A stretch of 33,302 nt of DNA, taken from the NCBI GenBank assembly GCA_049679965.1, contig JBAUGX010000167.1, positions 1-33,302 on the forward strand, written 5' to 3'. The position numbers and the translations under genes were made by a program. Positions 1 to 8,453 of this stretch are shown piece by piece. The stretch comes from 2-12-FULL-65-11 sp049679965. GTDB lineage: Bacteria > Acidobacteriota > Vicinamibacteria > Vicinamibacterales > CAVVIG01. Numbering within the stretch: position 1 is the first letter of the stretch; the number at the start of each line of letters is the position of its first letter. The notes under the pieces were generated by a model. The model saw only the letters and a program-made list of their open reading frames with translations. It made no database searches and had not been told where the DNA came from.

Positions 1-1
1 G

Positions 2-2131
2 GCCTACAGCCCGGCCGCCGATGTTGAGCTGCTCCGGCGTGCCTACGTGTTCTCGGCATTCGAGCACCGGGGACAGGTCCGCCACTCGGGTGAGCCGTAT
101 CTGATTCACCCGCTGGCGGTGGCGGACTTCCTGGCCGACATGCGCCTGGACGCCGTCGCTGTCTCGGCTGGCTTGCTGCACGACACGGTCGAGGACACGC
201 TCACCACGATTGACCGCATTCGGGAGCTCTTTGGCCCGGAGGTCGCCCATGTGGTTGAAGGTGTCACGAAGATCAGTGCGATACCCTTTTCGTCGAGTGA
301 GGAACGCCAGGCCGAGAACTTCCGCAAGATGCTCCTTGCGATGGTCGACGACATCCGGGTGATTCTCGTGAAGCTGGCCGATCGTCTGCACAACATGCGG
401 ACGCTTGGTCACCTCCCGGAGGAACGGCGCCTCAAAATCGCCGAGGAGACGCGCGATATCTACGCGCCGATCGCCAACCGCCTGGGCATGAGCAAGATCA
501 AGAACGAGCTCGAGGAACTGTCTTTTAAGTATCTCGAGCCAGCGGCCTACGAGGCGCTTCGGGTGAGCGTCGATGCCAAGCGCCGCGTGACAGAAGGCCT
601 CATCGGCGGCCTGAAGGCGACGATCGCCGCGAAGCTGGCCGAGGCGCAGGTGCCGGTGATCGAGATCGACGGACGCATCAAGCGTCTCTGGAGCATCCAG
701 CAGAAACTGAGGCGGCAGAAGATTGAGCTTGAGCAGGTGTACGACTTCATCGCGATGCGGGTCGTGACCGAGGCGGTGAAGGACTGCTATGCGGCGCTCG
801 GCATCATCCACCAGACGTGGTCGCCGGTGCCAGGACGCATCAAGGACTTCATCGCGATGCCCAGGCCGAACGGCTATCAGTCGCTGCATACCTCCGTGGT
901 GAGCGAGCATGGGACACCCTTCGAGGTGCAGATTCGGACGATCGAAATGCACCGAATGGCCGAGGAGGGCATCGCCGCGCATTGGAAGTACAAAGAAGGG
1001 CGGATTGGTGACCAGCGCGACGAGCGCTACTTTCAATGGATGCGACAACTGCTCGAGTACCAGCATGGCGTCCGCGATCCAGGGGAGTTCATTCAGAACC
1101 TGAAGATCGATCTATACCCCGAAGAGGTCTACACGTTTACGCCAAAGGGACAGGTCAAGCCCTTCCCTCGCGGCGCGACGCCCATCGATTTTGCCTATGC
1201 GATTCATACCGCCGTCGGGCAGCAGTGTGTCGGCGCGCGGGTCAACGGCAAGATGGTCCCGCTCAGGACCCATCTGAAGAACGGCGATATCGTGGAGATC
1301 ATCACGTCGACCGGCCACAAGCCCAGCCGCGATTGGCTGAACTTCGTCGTGACGTCGCACGCGCGGTACGAAATCAAGCACTTCATCCGCGTCGAGGAGA
1401 AAGCGCGCGCCAGGGATTTGGGCCGCAAGGTGTTCGACAAAGAAGCGCGCCGCTACGATCTCAATCCCAAGGCGCTCGTAGAGGGGGAGGCGTTTGCGCG
1501 ATTGCTCGGTGACTTCTCGGCGCAAAAGGCCGACGATGTATTTGCGGCGATTGGCTACGGCAAACTGTCCCCCAAGCAGGTGATCGCCAAGTTGGTTCCC
1601 TCCGACAGTCTGCGGGAGAAGCCGCCCGAAGGCCCCGTAACGGCCGTCGTCAGGCGCGTGCTCGGGGCCGGTGAGGAAAAGATCAAGGTCCATGGCTTTG
1701 ACGACCTCATGGTCTTCCGCGCCCGCTGCTGCAATCCTATTCGCGGCGAGAAGATTATTGGCTACATCACGCGCGGAAAGGGCGTATCGGTGCATTCAGC
1801 GACCTGTCCCAACGTGATCAATCTGCTGTATGACCCCGAGCGGCGCATCGATGTGGAATGGGACAAGTCTTCCAGTGCCGATGCCACGGCCCGGTACACG
1901 GTCAAGCTGACCATGGAAGTCGAGGACCGCAAGGGACTCCTGGCGGACGTCAGCGCCAGGATCGCCGGCATCAACACGAATATCAGGAACATGGAGGCTA
2001 GAACCGCCGACGACCAACGTGCACGTATCGACATGACGGTCGAGATCAGCGATCTCCGACACCTTGAGAAGGTAATGAAGTCGCTGCGCGGCATCGACGG
2101 CGTGCTGGACGTGGGGCGAGCGGCGCGCTGA
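2..2131 (+). CDS. relA/spoT: Bifunctional (p)ppGpp synthetase/hydrolase, RelA/SpoT family (5' end missing)
   Basis: Makes and degrades the stringent-response alarmone (p)ppGpp in the cytoplasm. The frame is open from base 2 and the codons before the first in-frame GTG (base 47) already read like family sequence (AADVELLRRAYV), so the gene begins upstream of the window and GTG 47 is an internal valine. Domains in order: HD hydrolase with the His-Asp pair at bases 179-184 followed by VEDT; synthetase domain with RIKRLWSIQQK and PNGYQSLHT (about 670-980); TGS domain starting VYTFTPKGQ (about 1130-1310); C-terminal ACT domain (about 1890-2120). The intact HD motif suggests hydrolase activity, so a bifunctional Rsh/SpoT type is more likely than a synthetase-only RelA. 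It ends 3 bp from the convergent ridA, with no terminator between them. Confidence 0.95.
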   Translation, partial: AYSPAADVELLRRAYVFSAFEHRGQVRHSGEPYLIHPLAVADFLADMRLDAVAVSAGLLHDTVEDTLTTIDRIRELFGPEVAHVVEGVTKISAIPFSSSEERQAENFRKMLLAMVDDIRVILVKLADRLHNMRTLGHLPEERRLKIAEETRDIYAPIANRLGMSKIKNELEELSFKYLEPAAYEALRVSVDAKRRVTEGLIGGLKATIAAKLAEAQVPVIEIDGRIKRLWSIQQKLRRQKIELEQVYDFIAMRVVTEAVKDCYAALGIIHQTWSPVPGRIKDFIAMPRPNGYQSLHTSVVSEHGTPFEVQIRTIEMHRMAEEGIAAHWKYKEGRIGDQRDERYFQWMRQLLEYQHGVRDPGEFIQNLKIDLYPEEVYTFTPKGQVKPFPRGATPIDFAYAIHTAVGQQCVGARVNGKMVPLRTHLKNGDIVEIITSTGHKPSRDWLNFVVTSHARYEIKHFIRVEEKARARDLGRKVFDKEARRYDLNPKALVEGEAFARLLGDFSAQKADDVFAAIGYGKLSPKQVIAKLVPSDSLREKPPEGPVTAVVRRVLGAGEEKIKVHGFDDLMVFRARCCNPIRGEKIIGYITRGKGVSVHSATCPNVINLLYDPERRIDVEWDKSSSADATARYTVKLTMEVEDRKGLLADVSARIAGINTNIRNMEARTADDQRARIDMTVEISDLRHLEKVMKSLRGIDGVLDVGRAAR

Positions 2132-2134
2132 CCG

Positions 2135-2515
2135 CTAGACGTACGACGCGATGACGTCGATCTCAACTCGCGCGTCTCTCGGCAGTCGCGACACCTGTAC
2201 TGTGGCGCGTGCCGGATATGGCTGACCGAAGTACGTCCCGTACACGTCGTTCATCACCGTGAAGTCGTTCATGTCCGCGAGGAAGACGGTCGTCCGCACG
2301 ACACCGGAGAAATCCAACCCGGCAGCACCGAGGAGCACACGGATGTTCTCCATGACTTGACGGGTTTCAGCCCTGATGTCGCCGTTGACCATGCTGCCCG
2401 TCGAGGGGTCGAGCGCCACTTGGCCGGAGATAAACAGGAACTCGCCAGCGCGGACGGCTGGGGAGTAGGGACCAATCGCCTTGGGAGCCTGCGGGCTAGA
2501 GATCGATGTCTTCAA
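2135..2515 (-). CDS. ridA: RidA family enamine/imine deaminase
   Basis: RidA (YjgF/YER057c/UK114) proteins hydrolyse reactive 2-aminoacrylate-type enamines and imines released by PLP enzymes. The protein shows family blocks IGPYSPAV near the N-terminus, FISGQVALDP, and the C-terminal ARVEIDVIA with the conserved Arg. I start it at a TTG (2515), giving 126 residues, the usual family length. That TTG overlaps the rpmB stop as TTGA, implying translational coupling to rpmB. A longer reading from 2548 would only add codons overlapping rpmB. A GGAAGG lies about 13 bases upstream of the TTG, inside rpmB. It is tail-to-tail with relA. Family assignment is firm; the exact start is inferred. Confidence 0.9.
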   Translation of the reverse strand: MKTSISSPQAPKAIGPYSPAVRAGEFLFISGQVALDPSTGSMVNGDIRAETRQVMENIRVLLGAAGLDFSGVVRTTVFLADMNDFTVMNDVYGTYFGQPYPARATVQVSRLPRDARVEIDVIASYV

Positions 2516-2703
2516 GCGGCCTTGACAACCTTCCCGGAACGCAGGCACCGCGTGCAGACGCGGATCCGCTTGTTGCCGCCGCCGATTGTCGCCCGCACCT
2601 TCTGCAGATTCGGTTCAAAGCGCCGCGCGCTGACATTGTGCGCGTGACTAACTTGTCGACCGACGACCGGGGTCTTGCCGCAAATCTCACACTTTTTGGC
2701 CAT
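2512..2703 (-). CDS. rpmB: 50S ribosomal protein L28, zinc-binding type
   Basis: Small basic protein of the large ribosomal subunit, 63 residues. It begins MAKKCEICGK and carries the four cysteines of the zinc-ribbon (C+) form of L28: Cys5, Cys8, Cys50 and Cys53. The usual HAHNVS and KRIRVCTRC blocks are present. The ATG at 2703 matches the normal family N-terminus; an upstream in-frame extension to 2781 does not look like L28. A purine-rich GGAAGAG lies about 10 bases upstream. The stop codon overlaps the ridA start. A zinc-dependent L28 is often replaced by a zinc-free paralogue under zinc limitation in other bacteria; no second copy is seen here. Confidence 0.95.
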   Translation of the reverse strand: MAKKCEICGKTPVVGRQVSHAHNVSARRFEPNLQKVRATIGGGNKRIRVCTRCLRSGKVVKAA

Positions 2704-2806
2704 TTCTTCGCTCTTCCGGGGCTCACCCCGCAAACTCCCTCGCGCCAACAGCGCACGGGCGTATCCAGAACAGAACATCACAAACGGAACCCGTAAGTAT
2801 ATCCCG

Positions 2807-3460
2807 TTACGGGATAATCAACCGAGGCGGGTCTGGCTCGGCCTTGACCTGATCGGCCAGCCGATCGTCCAGCGTGCCGGTCACGCGGTCGAGCAGATCG
2901 ATGAATGCACGCCTGTTCGCGGGCTCAAGGCGTCGGACGTCTCGAGCTGCCTCTTCGATCCGGCGCAGAACGACGGCGGCGTCGCGTTCGAACGCCCCAC
3001 CACCTCCCTTGCCAGCCTCGACCAGGACCGGTTTAAGTATCATCGCGAGGCGACTGGCCGAAGGCGAGGCTGGCTGGTGCTCGAAAATCACGCCCCGCGA
3101 GGCCGTTTCTGCCGTGGCGGCCAGTGCTGCCGAAGCCGCCGCCACGTCATCGTCGATGAGCGACTGAAGGTTCACGGGCGCATACCGCTGGAGGCATGTG
3201 CTCACCACAAAGAACAACTCAGACTGCGCTTCGTTCAGGTCGCGCATGAAATGCGCTAGCAGGCCGGCATCCTGTTGACGCTGCCGGACGACGACGGCCG
3301 GCGGATGCTCACGGGCGCTTGCTAAATACACACAATCGCGCGGACACTGCACCTCCACCAGACGCTTGGTGCCGCAACAGATGGAACAGATCGGCTGTCC
3401 GAGAGCCGGACATACCCGGCGTCCACGACGGTCGCGACAAAGGGGACAGGGCACCGGCAA
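2807..3460 (-). CDS. Uncharacterised protein with N-terminal cysteine-rich zinc-binding region
   Basis: A 217-residue protein of unknown function. The first 45 residues hold eight cysteines (5, 8, 17, 25, 28, 29, 39, 43) in the pattern CPLC, C, CSICCGTKR, CPRDC, consistent with one or two zinc sites. The rest is predicted mostly helical, with a long alanine-rich stretch and no signal peptide or membrane segment. From memory, a CCGTKR...CPxDCxYL N-terminus recurs in acidobacterial proteins of unknown role. The TTG at 3460 directly follows an in-frame TAA; a GTG at 3454 (third codon) is an equally possible start, and neither has a clear ribosome site. The stop lies in a small hairpin (7-bp arms 2800-2806 and 2810-2816). 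It is head to tail with rpmB, about 100 bp away. Confidence 0.75.
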   Translation of the reverse strand: MPVPCPLCRDRRGRRVCPALGQPICSICCGTKRLVEVQCPRDCVYLASAREHPPAVVVRQRQQDAGLLAHFMRDLNEAQSELFFVVSTCLQRYAPVNLQSLIDDDVAAASAALAATAETASRGVIFEHQPASPSASRLAMILKPVLVEAGKGGGGAFERDAAVVLRRIEEAARDVRRLEPANRRAFIDLLDRVTGTLDDRLADQVKAEPDPPRLIIP

Positions 3461-3777
3461 TTATCAGCTACTGTCGGCCCCTCGGTTTCGGGCGATGCAC
3501 CGGAAAAGTGGGCACAGCAGTTCAAAATGCACACACGGCTTCGTCTTCCAGAGAGGACAACCGCAGTCTCGCTGCCAGAACCAACCCGCAGGTATGAGCG
3601 TCTAACACGGCACCTGTTCTCAAGACCGACGGTCTGATAGATATGGGTCGACTTGTACAAGTGACTTGTTTTAAAGTGCTTATCACTAGTTACGTGGTCG
3701 AATTGTGCGGCCTTGACCCTTCAGCAGCCCCGCAGTCGATGAGATGAATTGTCGGCACTGAGCGTTGAGGTTGGCAG
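3461..3777. other. Gene-free region between two divergent genes
   Basis: No convincing gene. Base composition drops below that of the neighbouring coding DNA from about 3600. The clearest structure is a perfect 12-bp palindrome, ACTTGTACAAGT, at 3651-3662, a possible operator. Short reading frames here on both strands are extensions across the cysteine-rich gene in other frames and show no family features. Confidence 0.5.
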
Positions 3778-3874
3778 GTTGCCATATGACTCTATTTCGT
3801 AGTAAGATTGGCAACTAATTTGCATGTCTGCTCACACCTTACGGGCTTGTGCCCGGTGAGCAACCATACGGGAG
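3778..3874 (+). promoter_or_regulatory. Putative promoter, inverted repeat and leader hairpin before the dksA-type gene
   Basis: A possible promoter is TTGCCA (3779-3784), an 18-bp spacer and TAAGAT (3803-3808). It is framed by an inverted repeat, GTTGCCA (3778-3784) and TGGCAAC (3809-3815), whose arms cover the -35 and the base just after the -10, as an operator could. The leader then folds: CGGGC (3842-3846) pairs with GCCCG (3851-3855), with outer arms CTCAC (3831-3835) and GTGAG (3856-3860). The GGAG at 3871-3874 is the ribosome site for ATG 3882. Promoter assignment is by eye only. Confidence 0.35.
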
Positions 3875-3881
3875 CGGCGCC

Positions 3882-4349
3882 ATGAAGACGCAGGTAAAGG
3901 AATCGCAGAAGACGGGCGGGGAGCGGATGTCGCGGTCGCGCTATTCAGAGCTCAAGCAGATGCTCGACGACCGGAGGCGCGAAATCGAGGCTGAGGTCAA
4001 AGGCAAGATGCGGCACGTGCGGACCGAAGGCACGTGGGGCGGCAAGCTGAACGACGTGCTGGATGATGTCGAGAGTTCCGAAGCGGACATCCAGGAGGAC
4101 ATCGAATTTGCCCTCATTCAGATGAAGTCAGAGACCCTGAACAAGATCAACGACGCGCTGTCGCGGCTTGAGCAGGGCGATTACGGCTACTGCTTCGAGT
4201 GCAGCGAAGAGATTGCGGAAAAGAGGCTCCGCGCCCTGCCGTTCGCCGTTCGGTGCAAGGAGTGCGAAGAGGCCAGAGAGGTTGCTGAGCGCCGCGCACG
4301 TCACCTCTCCTCGCGGCGCGGAGGCTCCTCCCTGTTCCTCGACATGTAA
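3882..4349 (+). CDS. dksA-like: TraR/DksA family zinc-finger RNA polymerase-binding regulator
   Basis: DksA/TraR proteins enter the RNA polymerase secondary channel and alter transcription, often together with ppGpp. This 155-residue protein has an N-terminal coiled-coil region (about 20-95), with an acidic tip LDDVESSEADI near 60-70, and a C-terminal four-cysteine finger: Cys104, Cys107, Cys125, Cys128 in YGYCFEC...RCKEC. I start at ATG 3882, seven bases after a GGAG. A GTG at 3849 is in frame but lies in a hairpin, and ATG 3927 would give a shorter product. A relA/spoT gene lies nearby, which fits a stringent-response role, although the two are not in one operon. Whether it is true DksA or a short relative cannot be settled by eye. 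Confidence 0.88.
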   Translation: MKTQVKESQKTGGERMSRSRYSELKQMLDDRRREIEAEVKGKMRHVRTEGTWGGKLNDVLDDVESSEADIQEDIEFALIQMKSETLNKINDALSRLEQGDYGYCFECSEEIAEKRLRALPFAVRCKECEEAREVAERRARHLSSRRGGSSLFLDM

Positions 4350-4368
4350 GTTCCGGCGTCCCATAACG

Positions 4369-4391
4369 GGGCTCCGCCGGTGGCGGAGCCC
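4369..4391 (+). terminator. Strong hairpin after the dksA-type gene, terminator-like
   Basis: A perfect 10-bp stem, GGGCTCCGCC (4369-4378) and GGCGGAGCCC (4382-4391), closes a 3-base loop about 20 bases after the stop codon. The downstream bases are not a clean T-run (AATCCCTCC), so it is either a weak intrinsic terminator or an RNA-stabilising hairpin. Confidence 0.55.
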
Positions 4392-4477
4392 AATCCCTCC
4401 TCCACCGTCCGCGCCCCACGCATCCGTGAATCACTGATTTCGGACGATTGTGTTGTCGATTTACCGTAGGATCTAGC

Positions 4478-4505
4478 CAATCATCAGTCAGCAATCAGCA
4501 CTTCA
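4478..4505 (+). repeat. Degenerate 7-bp tandem array upstream of lon
   Basis: Four heptamers keep phase: CAATCAT, CAGTCAG, CAATCAG, CACTTCA. They end about 18 bp before the lon start codon. The unit differs from those of the other arrays in this window, but length and placement at a gene edge are the same. Confidence 0.5.
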
Positions 4506-4523
4506 CATGAGAGAGGGGTCGCC

Positions 4524-6980
4524 ATGAGCGATCAGCTCGAGAACCTCAGGCCCGAGGACGTACCAATCGGAGATCGCCCACTGGCGATTCCTTCCGAGTT
4601 GCCGATCCTACCGCTTCGAGACACCGTGCTCTTTCCGAACTCCTTCATGCCGCTCGCCGTGGCGCGGGAGAGTTCCGTGCGTCTTATCGACGAGACGATC
4701 GCCAACGGGAAGCTCATTGCGGTATTCACGCAGCGGGATGCCACCGTCGACGAGCCGAAGCAAGAGGACTTGTACGCCGTCGGCACGGCGACCCACGTCC
4801 ACAAGATGTTCAAGCTTCCCGATGGCAGCCTGCGCCTGATCGTTCAAGGCCTTGCCCGCCTCAAGCTCGACGAGGTCGTGGCCTCTCAACCGTACTTGCG
4901 CGCCCGCGTGAGCATGGCGACCGATGGTCTGAAGGACGCCGATCGTCTCGAAGTGGATGCCCTAGCGCGCAACATCAAGACCAATTTCCAGCAGGTCGTG
5001 TCGCTTTCCCCGCTCCTGTCCGATGACCTTCAGACGCTGGCGATGAACATCACCGAGCCCGGCCGACTGGCCGACTTCATCGCGTCCTCGCTGTCGACGA
5101 TCAGCACTGCGGTGAAGCAGGAGGTGCTGGAGACGCTTGATATTCGCGCGCGGATGGACAACTTGAACCGGATTCTGGTCAAGGAGCTCGAAGTCCTCGA
5201 GCTGGGCTCGAAGATTCAGTCACAGGTGCAGTCAGAAGTTGGCAAGAATCAGCGCGATTATTTTCTGCGCGAGCAGATGAAGGCGATACAGAAGGAGCTC
5301 GGCGAGGGCGACGATCAGACCAAGGAGATCGAGGAACTGGCTGAGAAGATCGAGGCTGCGGGTTTGCCCGAAGCCGTCAAGAAGGAGGCCTTGCGCGAGC
5401 TCGACCGACTTTCAAAGATGCCGGTCGCCGCGGCAGAGTACACCGTGTCCCGCACCTATCTCGACTGGCTGGTGGCCCTTCCCTGGAGCAAGAGGACCGA
5501 CGAGGTGATTGATCTGCCTCGTACCAAGGGCGTACTCGACGCCGATCACTCCGGCCTGGAGAAAGCAAAGGACCGCATTCTCGAATACCTCGCGGTGCGC
5601 AAGCTGAACCCAGCGGTCAAAGGACCGATCCTCTGCTTCGTTGGGCCGCCCGGTGTCGGGAAGACCTCGCTCGCGCGCTCGATCGCCCAGGCCCTCGGCC
5701 GTAAGTTCGTCCGTGTGTCGCTTGGCGGTATGCGCGACGAAGCAGAGATCCGCGGTCACCGGCGGACGTACATCGGGGCGTTGCCGGGGCAGGTGATACA
5801 AGGGCTGCGGCGCGCCGAGTCGAAGAATCCGGTCTTCATCCTGGACGAGATCGACAAACTCGGGACCGACTTTCGGGGTGATCCATCGTCGGCCTTACTC
5901 GAGGTGTTGGATCCTGAGCAGAACAACACGTTCCGGGACCACTATCTCGATGTGCCGTTCGATCTCTCCGAGGTACTGTTCATTACGACGGCCAATATTC
6001 TTGATCCCGTGCCGCCGGCCCTCAGAGATCGGATGGAGGTGCTTGAAATCGCCGGCTATACGGAGGAGGAGAAGCTAAAGATCGCGACTGACCACTTGGT
6101 GGACAAGCAAGTCAAGAACCACGGTCTGACCGTGGAGTCCATTCGATTCACGGAGGCCGCACTCCGCCAGGTGATCCGCGGCTACACCCGCGAAGCGGGC
6201 GTCCGGAACCTAGAGCGCGAGATTGGCGCACTCTGTCGCAAGGTTGCGCGCCGACGGGCAGAGGGTAACGAATCGTTGATCGAGATCACTCCGGAGGTCG
6301 TGGTCGAAATGCTCGGTGCGCCGAAGTTCCTCGACGAAGAGATGGAAGAGCGCACGAAAGATCCAGGTGTGGCCATCGGCCTTGCGTGGACCCCGGTCGG
6401 CGGCGAGGTGCTGTTCATCGAAGCTTCGCGGATGGCCGGCACCGGCTCGCTGACGCTGACGGGCCAGCTAGGTGACGTGATGAAAGAGTCGGCCCGCGCG
6501 GCGCTGTCGTGGCTGCGCGCCCACGCGAAGGAGTACGGTATTGATCCTGACTTTTTCAAGAACGCTGAAATGCATGTTCACGTGCCGTCCGGGGCTATTC
6601 CAAAGGACGGGCCGTCAGCCGGCGTCACGATGGCGACCGCGATGGCGTCCGAGTTGACGGGGCGGCCCGTGCGCGGCGATATCGCCATGACTGGAGAGAT
6701 CACGCTGTCGGGCCGTGTCTTGCCAGTAGGCGGGATCAAGGAAAAGGTTCTGGCGGCCAGGCGCGTCGGTATTCGCGAAGTGATCCTGCCGAAACAGAAC
6801 GCCAAGAACGTCAACGAAGATCTGACCGCTGAGCTTCGTCAGGACCTGACCGTACACCTGGTTTCGACTATTGACGAAGTCCTCGCGTTGGGCCTTCAAC
6901 CCGTGTCGTCCGACGTGCTGCCCCAGAAAAAGGAGCCACGGGAATCCAAGCCAGGCGGGCCGATCGCCGCACGACCGTAG
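4524..6980 (+). CDS. lon: ATP-dependent protease Lon
   Basis: Cytoplasmic AAA+ serine protease that degrades misfolded and regulatory proteins. The 818-residue protein has the full layout: N-terminal LON substrate-binding domain (LPILPLRDTVLFPN near residue 30), a coiled-coil region, Walker A GPPGVGKTS (374-382, Lys380), Walker B VFILDEIDK, and the C-terminal protease domain with KDGPSAG (Ser698) and GGIKEK (Lys741). The 43-residue spacing of Ser and Lys equals that of the E. coli catalytic pair (679 and 722). ATG 4524 follows a GAGAGGGG ribosome site. No CIRCE-like inverted repeat is visible. The stop is 2 bp from the convergent NUDIX stop. Confidence 0.97.
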   Translation: MSDQLENLRPEDVPIGDRPLAIPSELPILPLRDTVLFPNSFMPLAVARESSVRLIDETIANGKLIAVFTQRDATVDEPKQEDLYAVGTATHVHKMFKLPDGSLRLIVQGLARLKLDEVVASQPYLRARVSMATDGLKDADRLEVDALARNIKTNFQQVVSLSPLLSDDLQTLAMNITEPGRLADFIASSLSTISTAVKQEVLETLDIRARMDNLNRILVKELEVLELGSKIQSQVQSEVGKNQRDYFLREQMKAIQKELGEGDDQTKEIEELAEKIEAAGLPEAVKKEALRELDRLSKMPVAAAEYTVSRTYLDWLVALPWSKRTDEVIDLPRTKGVLDADHSGLEKAKDRILEYLAVRKLNPAVKGPILCFVGPPGVGKTSLARSIAQALGRKFVRVSLGGMRDEAEIRGHRRTYIGALPGQVIQGLRRAESKNPVFILDEIDKLGTDFRGDPSSALLEVLDPEQNNTFRDHYLDVPFDLSEVLFITTANILDPVPPALRDRMEVLEIAGYTEEEKLKIATDHLVDKQVKNHGLTVESIRFTEAALRQVIRGYTREAGVRNLEREIGALCRKVARRRAEGNESLIEITPEVVVEMLGAPKFLDEEMEERTKDPGVAIGLAWTPVGGEVLFIEASRMAGTGSLTLTGQLGDVMKESARAALSWLRAHAKEYGIDPDFFKNAEMHVHVPSGAIPKDGPSAGVTMATAMASELTGRPVRGDIAMTGEITLSGRVLPVGGIKEKVLAARRVGIREVILPKQNAKNVNEDLTAELRQDLTVHLVSTIDEVLALGLQPVSSDVLPQKKEPRESKPGGPIAARP

Positions 6981-6982
6981 AC

Positions 6983-7495
6983 TTAGATTAGCGTCAACGC
7001 GTACGCGGTCTTTAGGTCAATGATCTGACCGCGCATGACCATGGCCTTAGCCTCCGCGACCGGCATCGCACGGCTCTGGATATCTTCGTCGTCGTCGGGT
7101 TTGCGACTCGAATCTGGCGCCGGCGGCTTCAGATCGGAAACGCGATAGAAGATCATTTCCTCGTCACAGTAGCCGGGCACTGGGAAGAGGCCGCCGATCC
7201 GCTCAACCGTTTCCGGGATGAGACCGATTTCTTCTTCGCATTCACGCACAGCTGCTGATTCTGGAGATTCACCAGGTTCCAGATTGCCAGCGGGCACCTC
7301 CCAGATCTTCCGTTTGAGCGCGTGGCGGTACTGGTGAATCAGCACGATTCGACCATCGTTCTGGAAAGGGATGATCACGACGGACGGCGGATGGCGCACG
7401 ATGGCCAGCTGGGCTTTACGGCCGTTTGGCAGGACAACGTCGTCGACCTCCACAGAGAACACGCGCCCTTTGTAGACGATCCGCTCTCCGTTCAT
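6983..7495 (-). CDS. NUDIX hydrolase, ADP-ribose pyrophosphatase type
   Basis: A 170-residue hydrolase of nucleoside diphosphates linked to another group. The Nudix box is complete: G-x5-E-x7-REC-EEE-IGL, in the stretch beginning GNLEPGESPES. The upstream QYRHALKRKIWEVPAG block and downstream FPVPGY are typical of ADP-ribose/ADP-sugar pyrophosphatases (NudF-like). ATG 7495 overlaps the rluD stop as ATGA, so it is the last gene of the ileS operon and translationally coupled. A longer frame upstream only shadows rluD. It ends 2 bp from the lon stop, tail to tail. Exact substrate is not determinable from sequence. Confidence 0.9.
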   Translation of the reverse strand: MNGERIVYKGRVFSVEVDDVVLPNGRKAQLAIVRHPPSVVIIPFQNDGRIVLIHQYRHALKRKIWEVPAGNLEPGESPESAAVRECEEEIGLIPETVERIGGLFPVPGYCDEEMIFYRVSDLKPPAPDSSRKPDDDEDIQSRAMPVAEAKAMVMRGQIIDLKTAYALTLI

Positions 7496-8430
7496 GTCGT
7501 CCCCTTCAACTCGTCCAACACACGCGCGAGATCGGCGGGCAACTCGCTCGTGAATTCCATGCGGCGGCCGTCTCGCGGGTGTGTGAACGCCAGACGCGCT
7601 GCATGCAGGAATGGCCGCTCGAGGTGCGCGACAGCCCGCATGTCGCCAGGCACCCTGCGGCGCACACCGCCGTACAAGGAGTCGCCGACGATCGGATGGC
7701 CGATCGCACTCAGGTGTACTCGAATCTGGTGTGTGCGGCCGGTGTAAATGGCGACCCGTGCCAGCGTGAGCCCTGGCAAGTGCTCTGCTCGGACGATGCG
7801 GGTCACCGCTTCGCGGCTCCGCCGCGCTCGCGCCGACATCTTCTTGCGATTCACTTGATCGCGCCCAATCGGGACGTCGATTCGCCGACCGGCCTGGACG
7901 ACTCCCCATACGAGCGCGATGTACTCCTTCTCGATCTCCCGATCGCGAAACTGCCGAGACAATTCCTCGTGCGCCGAGTCGTGCTTGGCGACGACCATCA
8001 GGCCCGACGTGCCGCGATCGAGCCGATGCACGATGCCGGGCCGGCGTTCTCCGCCGATACCGCTTAGATCGTCGAGGTGATGCAGTAGCGCGTTCACCAT
8101 CGTCCCGCTCTCATGTCCGGCGGCCGGATGGACGACCATGCCCGCCGGTTTGTCGATCACGGCGAGATCGTGATCCTGATACACGACGGTGAGTGGTAAC
8201 GCTTCCGGCCTCGGGGTCGGATCGGTTGGCTCCGGCAGCACCACGCTGATCGACTGGCCGAACTTGACTGGCTGGTTCGCCTTCACCTCGTGACCAGCCA
8301 CTCGTACCAGGCCGTCCTTGATCAGTCGCTGGATCTGTGAACGCGAATGCTCAGGGAGGATGGATACCAGGAATCGATCGAGTCTGGTACCCTCGCTGTC
8401 CTCAGGGACCGTGATGGTGTGGCTCGTCAT
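7492..8430 (-). CDS. rluD: 23S rRNA pseudouridine synthase, RluD/RluA family
   Basis: Isomerises uridines to pseudouridine in 23S rRNA. An N-terminal S4 RNA-binding domain (TRLDRFLVSILPEHSRSQIQ onward) is followed by the catalytic domain with HRLDRGTSGL, whose Asp is the nucleophile, and the GRTHQIRVHL block. Two starts are possible: ATG 8430, preceded at 5 bases by GAGG, and ATG 8454, which shares one base with the lgt stop (TGATG). I prefer 8430 (312 residues) because the eight extra residues, MLGPTEDP, look unlike the family. Operon position lgt-rluD-NUDIX supports co-transcription. RluD, rather than RluC or RluA, is inferred from the S4 domain and lspA linkage. Confidence 0.92.
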   Translation of the reverse strand: MTSHTITVPEDSEGTRLDRFLVSILPEHSRSQIQRLIKDGLVRVAGHEVKANQPVKFGQSISVVLPEPTDPTPRPEALPLTVVYQDHDLAVIDKPAGMVVHPAAGHESGTMVNALLHHLDDLSGIGGERRPGIVHRLDRGTSGLMVVAKHDSAHEELSRQFRDREIEKEYIALVWGVVQAGRRIDVPIGRDQVNRKKMSARARRSREAVTRIVRAEHLPGLTLARVAIYTGRTHQIRVHLSAIGHPIVGDSLYGGVRRRVPGDMRAVAHLERPFLHAARLAFTHPRDGRRMEFTSELPADLARVLDELKGTT

Positions 8431-8453
8431 CGGGTCCTCTGTCGGACCCAGCA

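Noticed and set aside
47..2131. relA/spoT as a complete gene starting at GTG 47
   Set aside because: The frame is open to the window edge and the codons before 47 fit the family N-terminal region, so the gene is cut by the window.
3322..3660. 112-codon minus-strand frame
   Set aside because: Mostly overlaps the cysteine-rich gene in another frame and has no features of its own.
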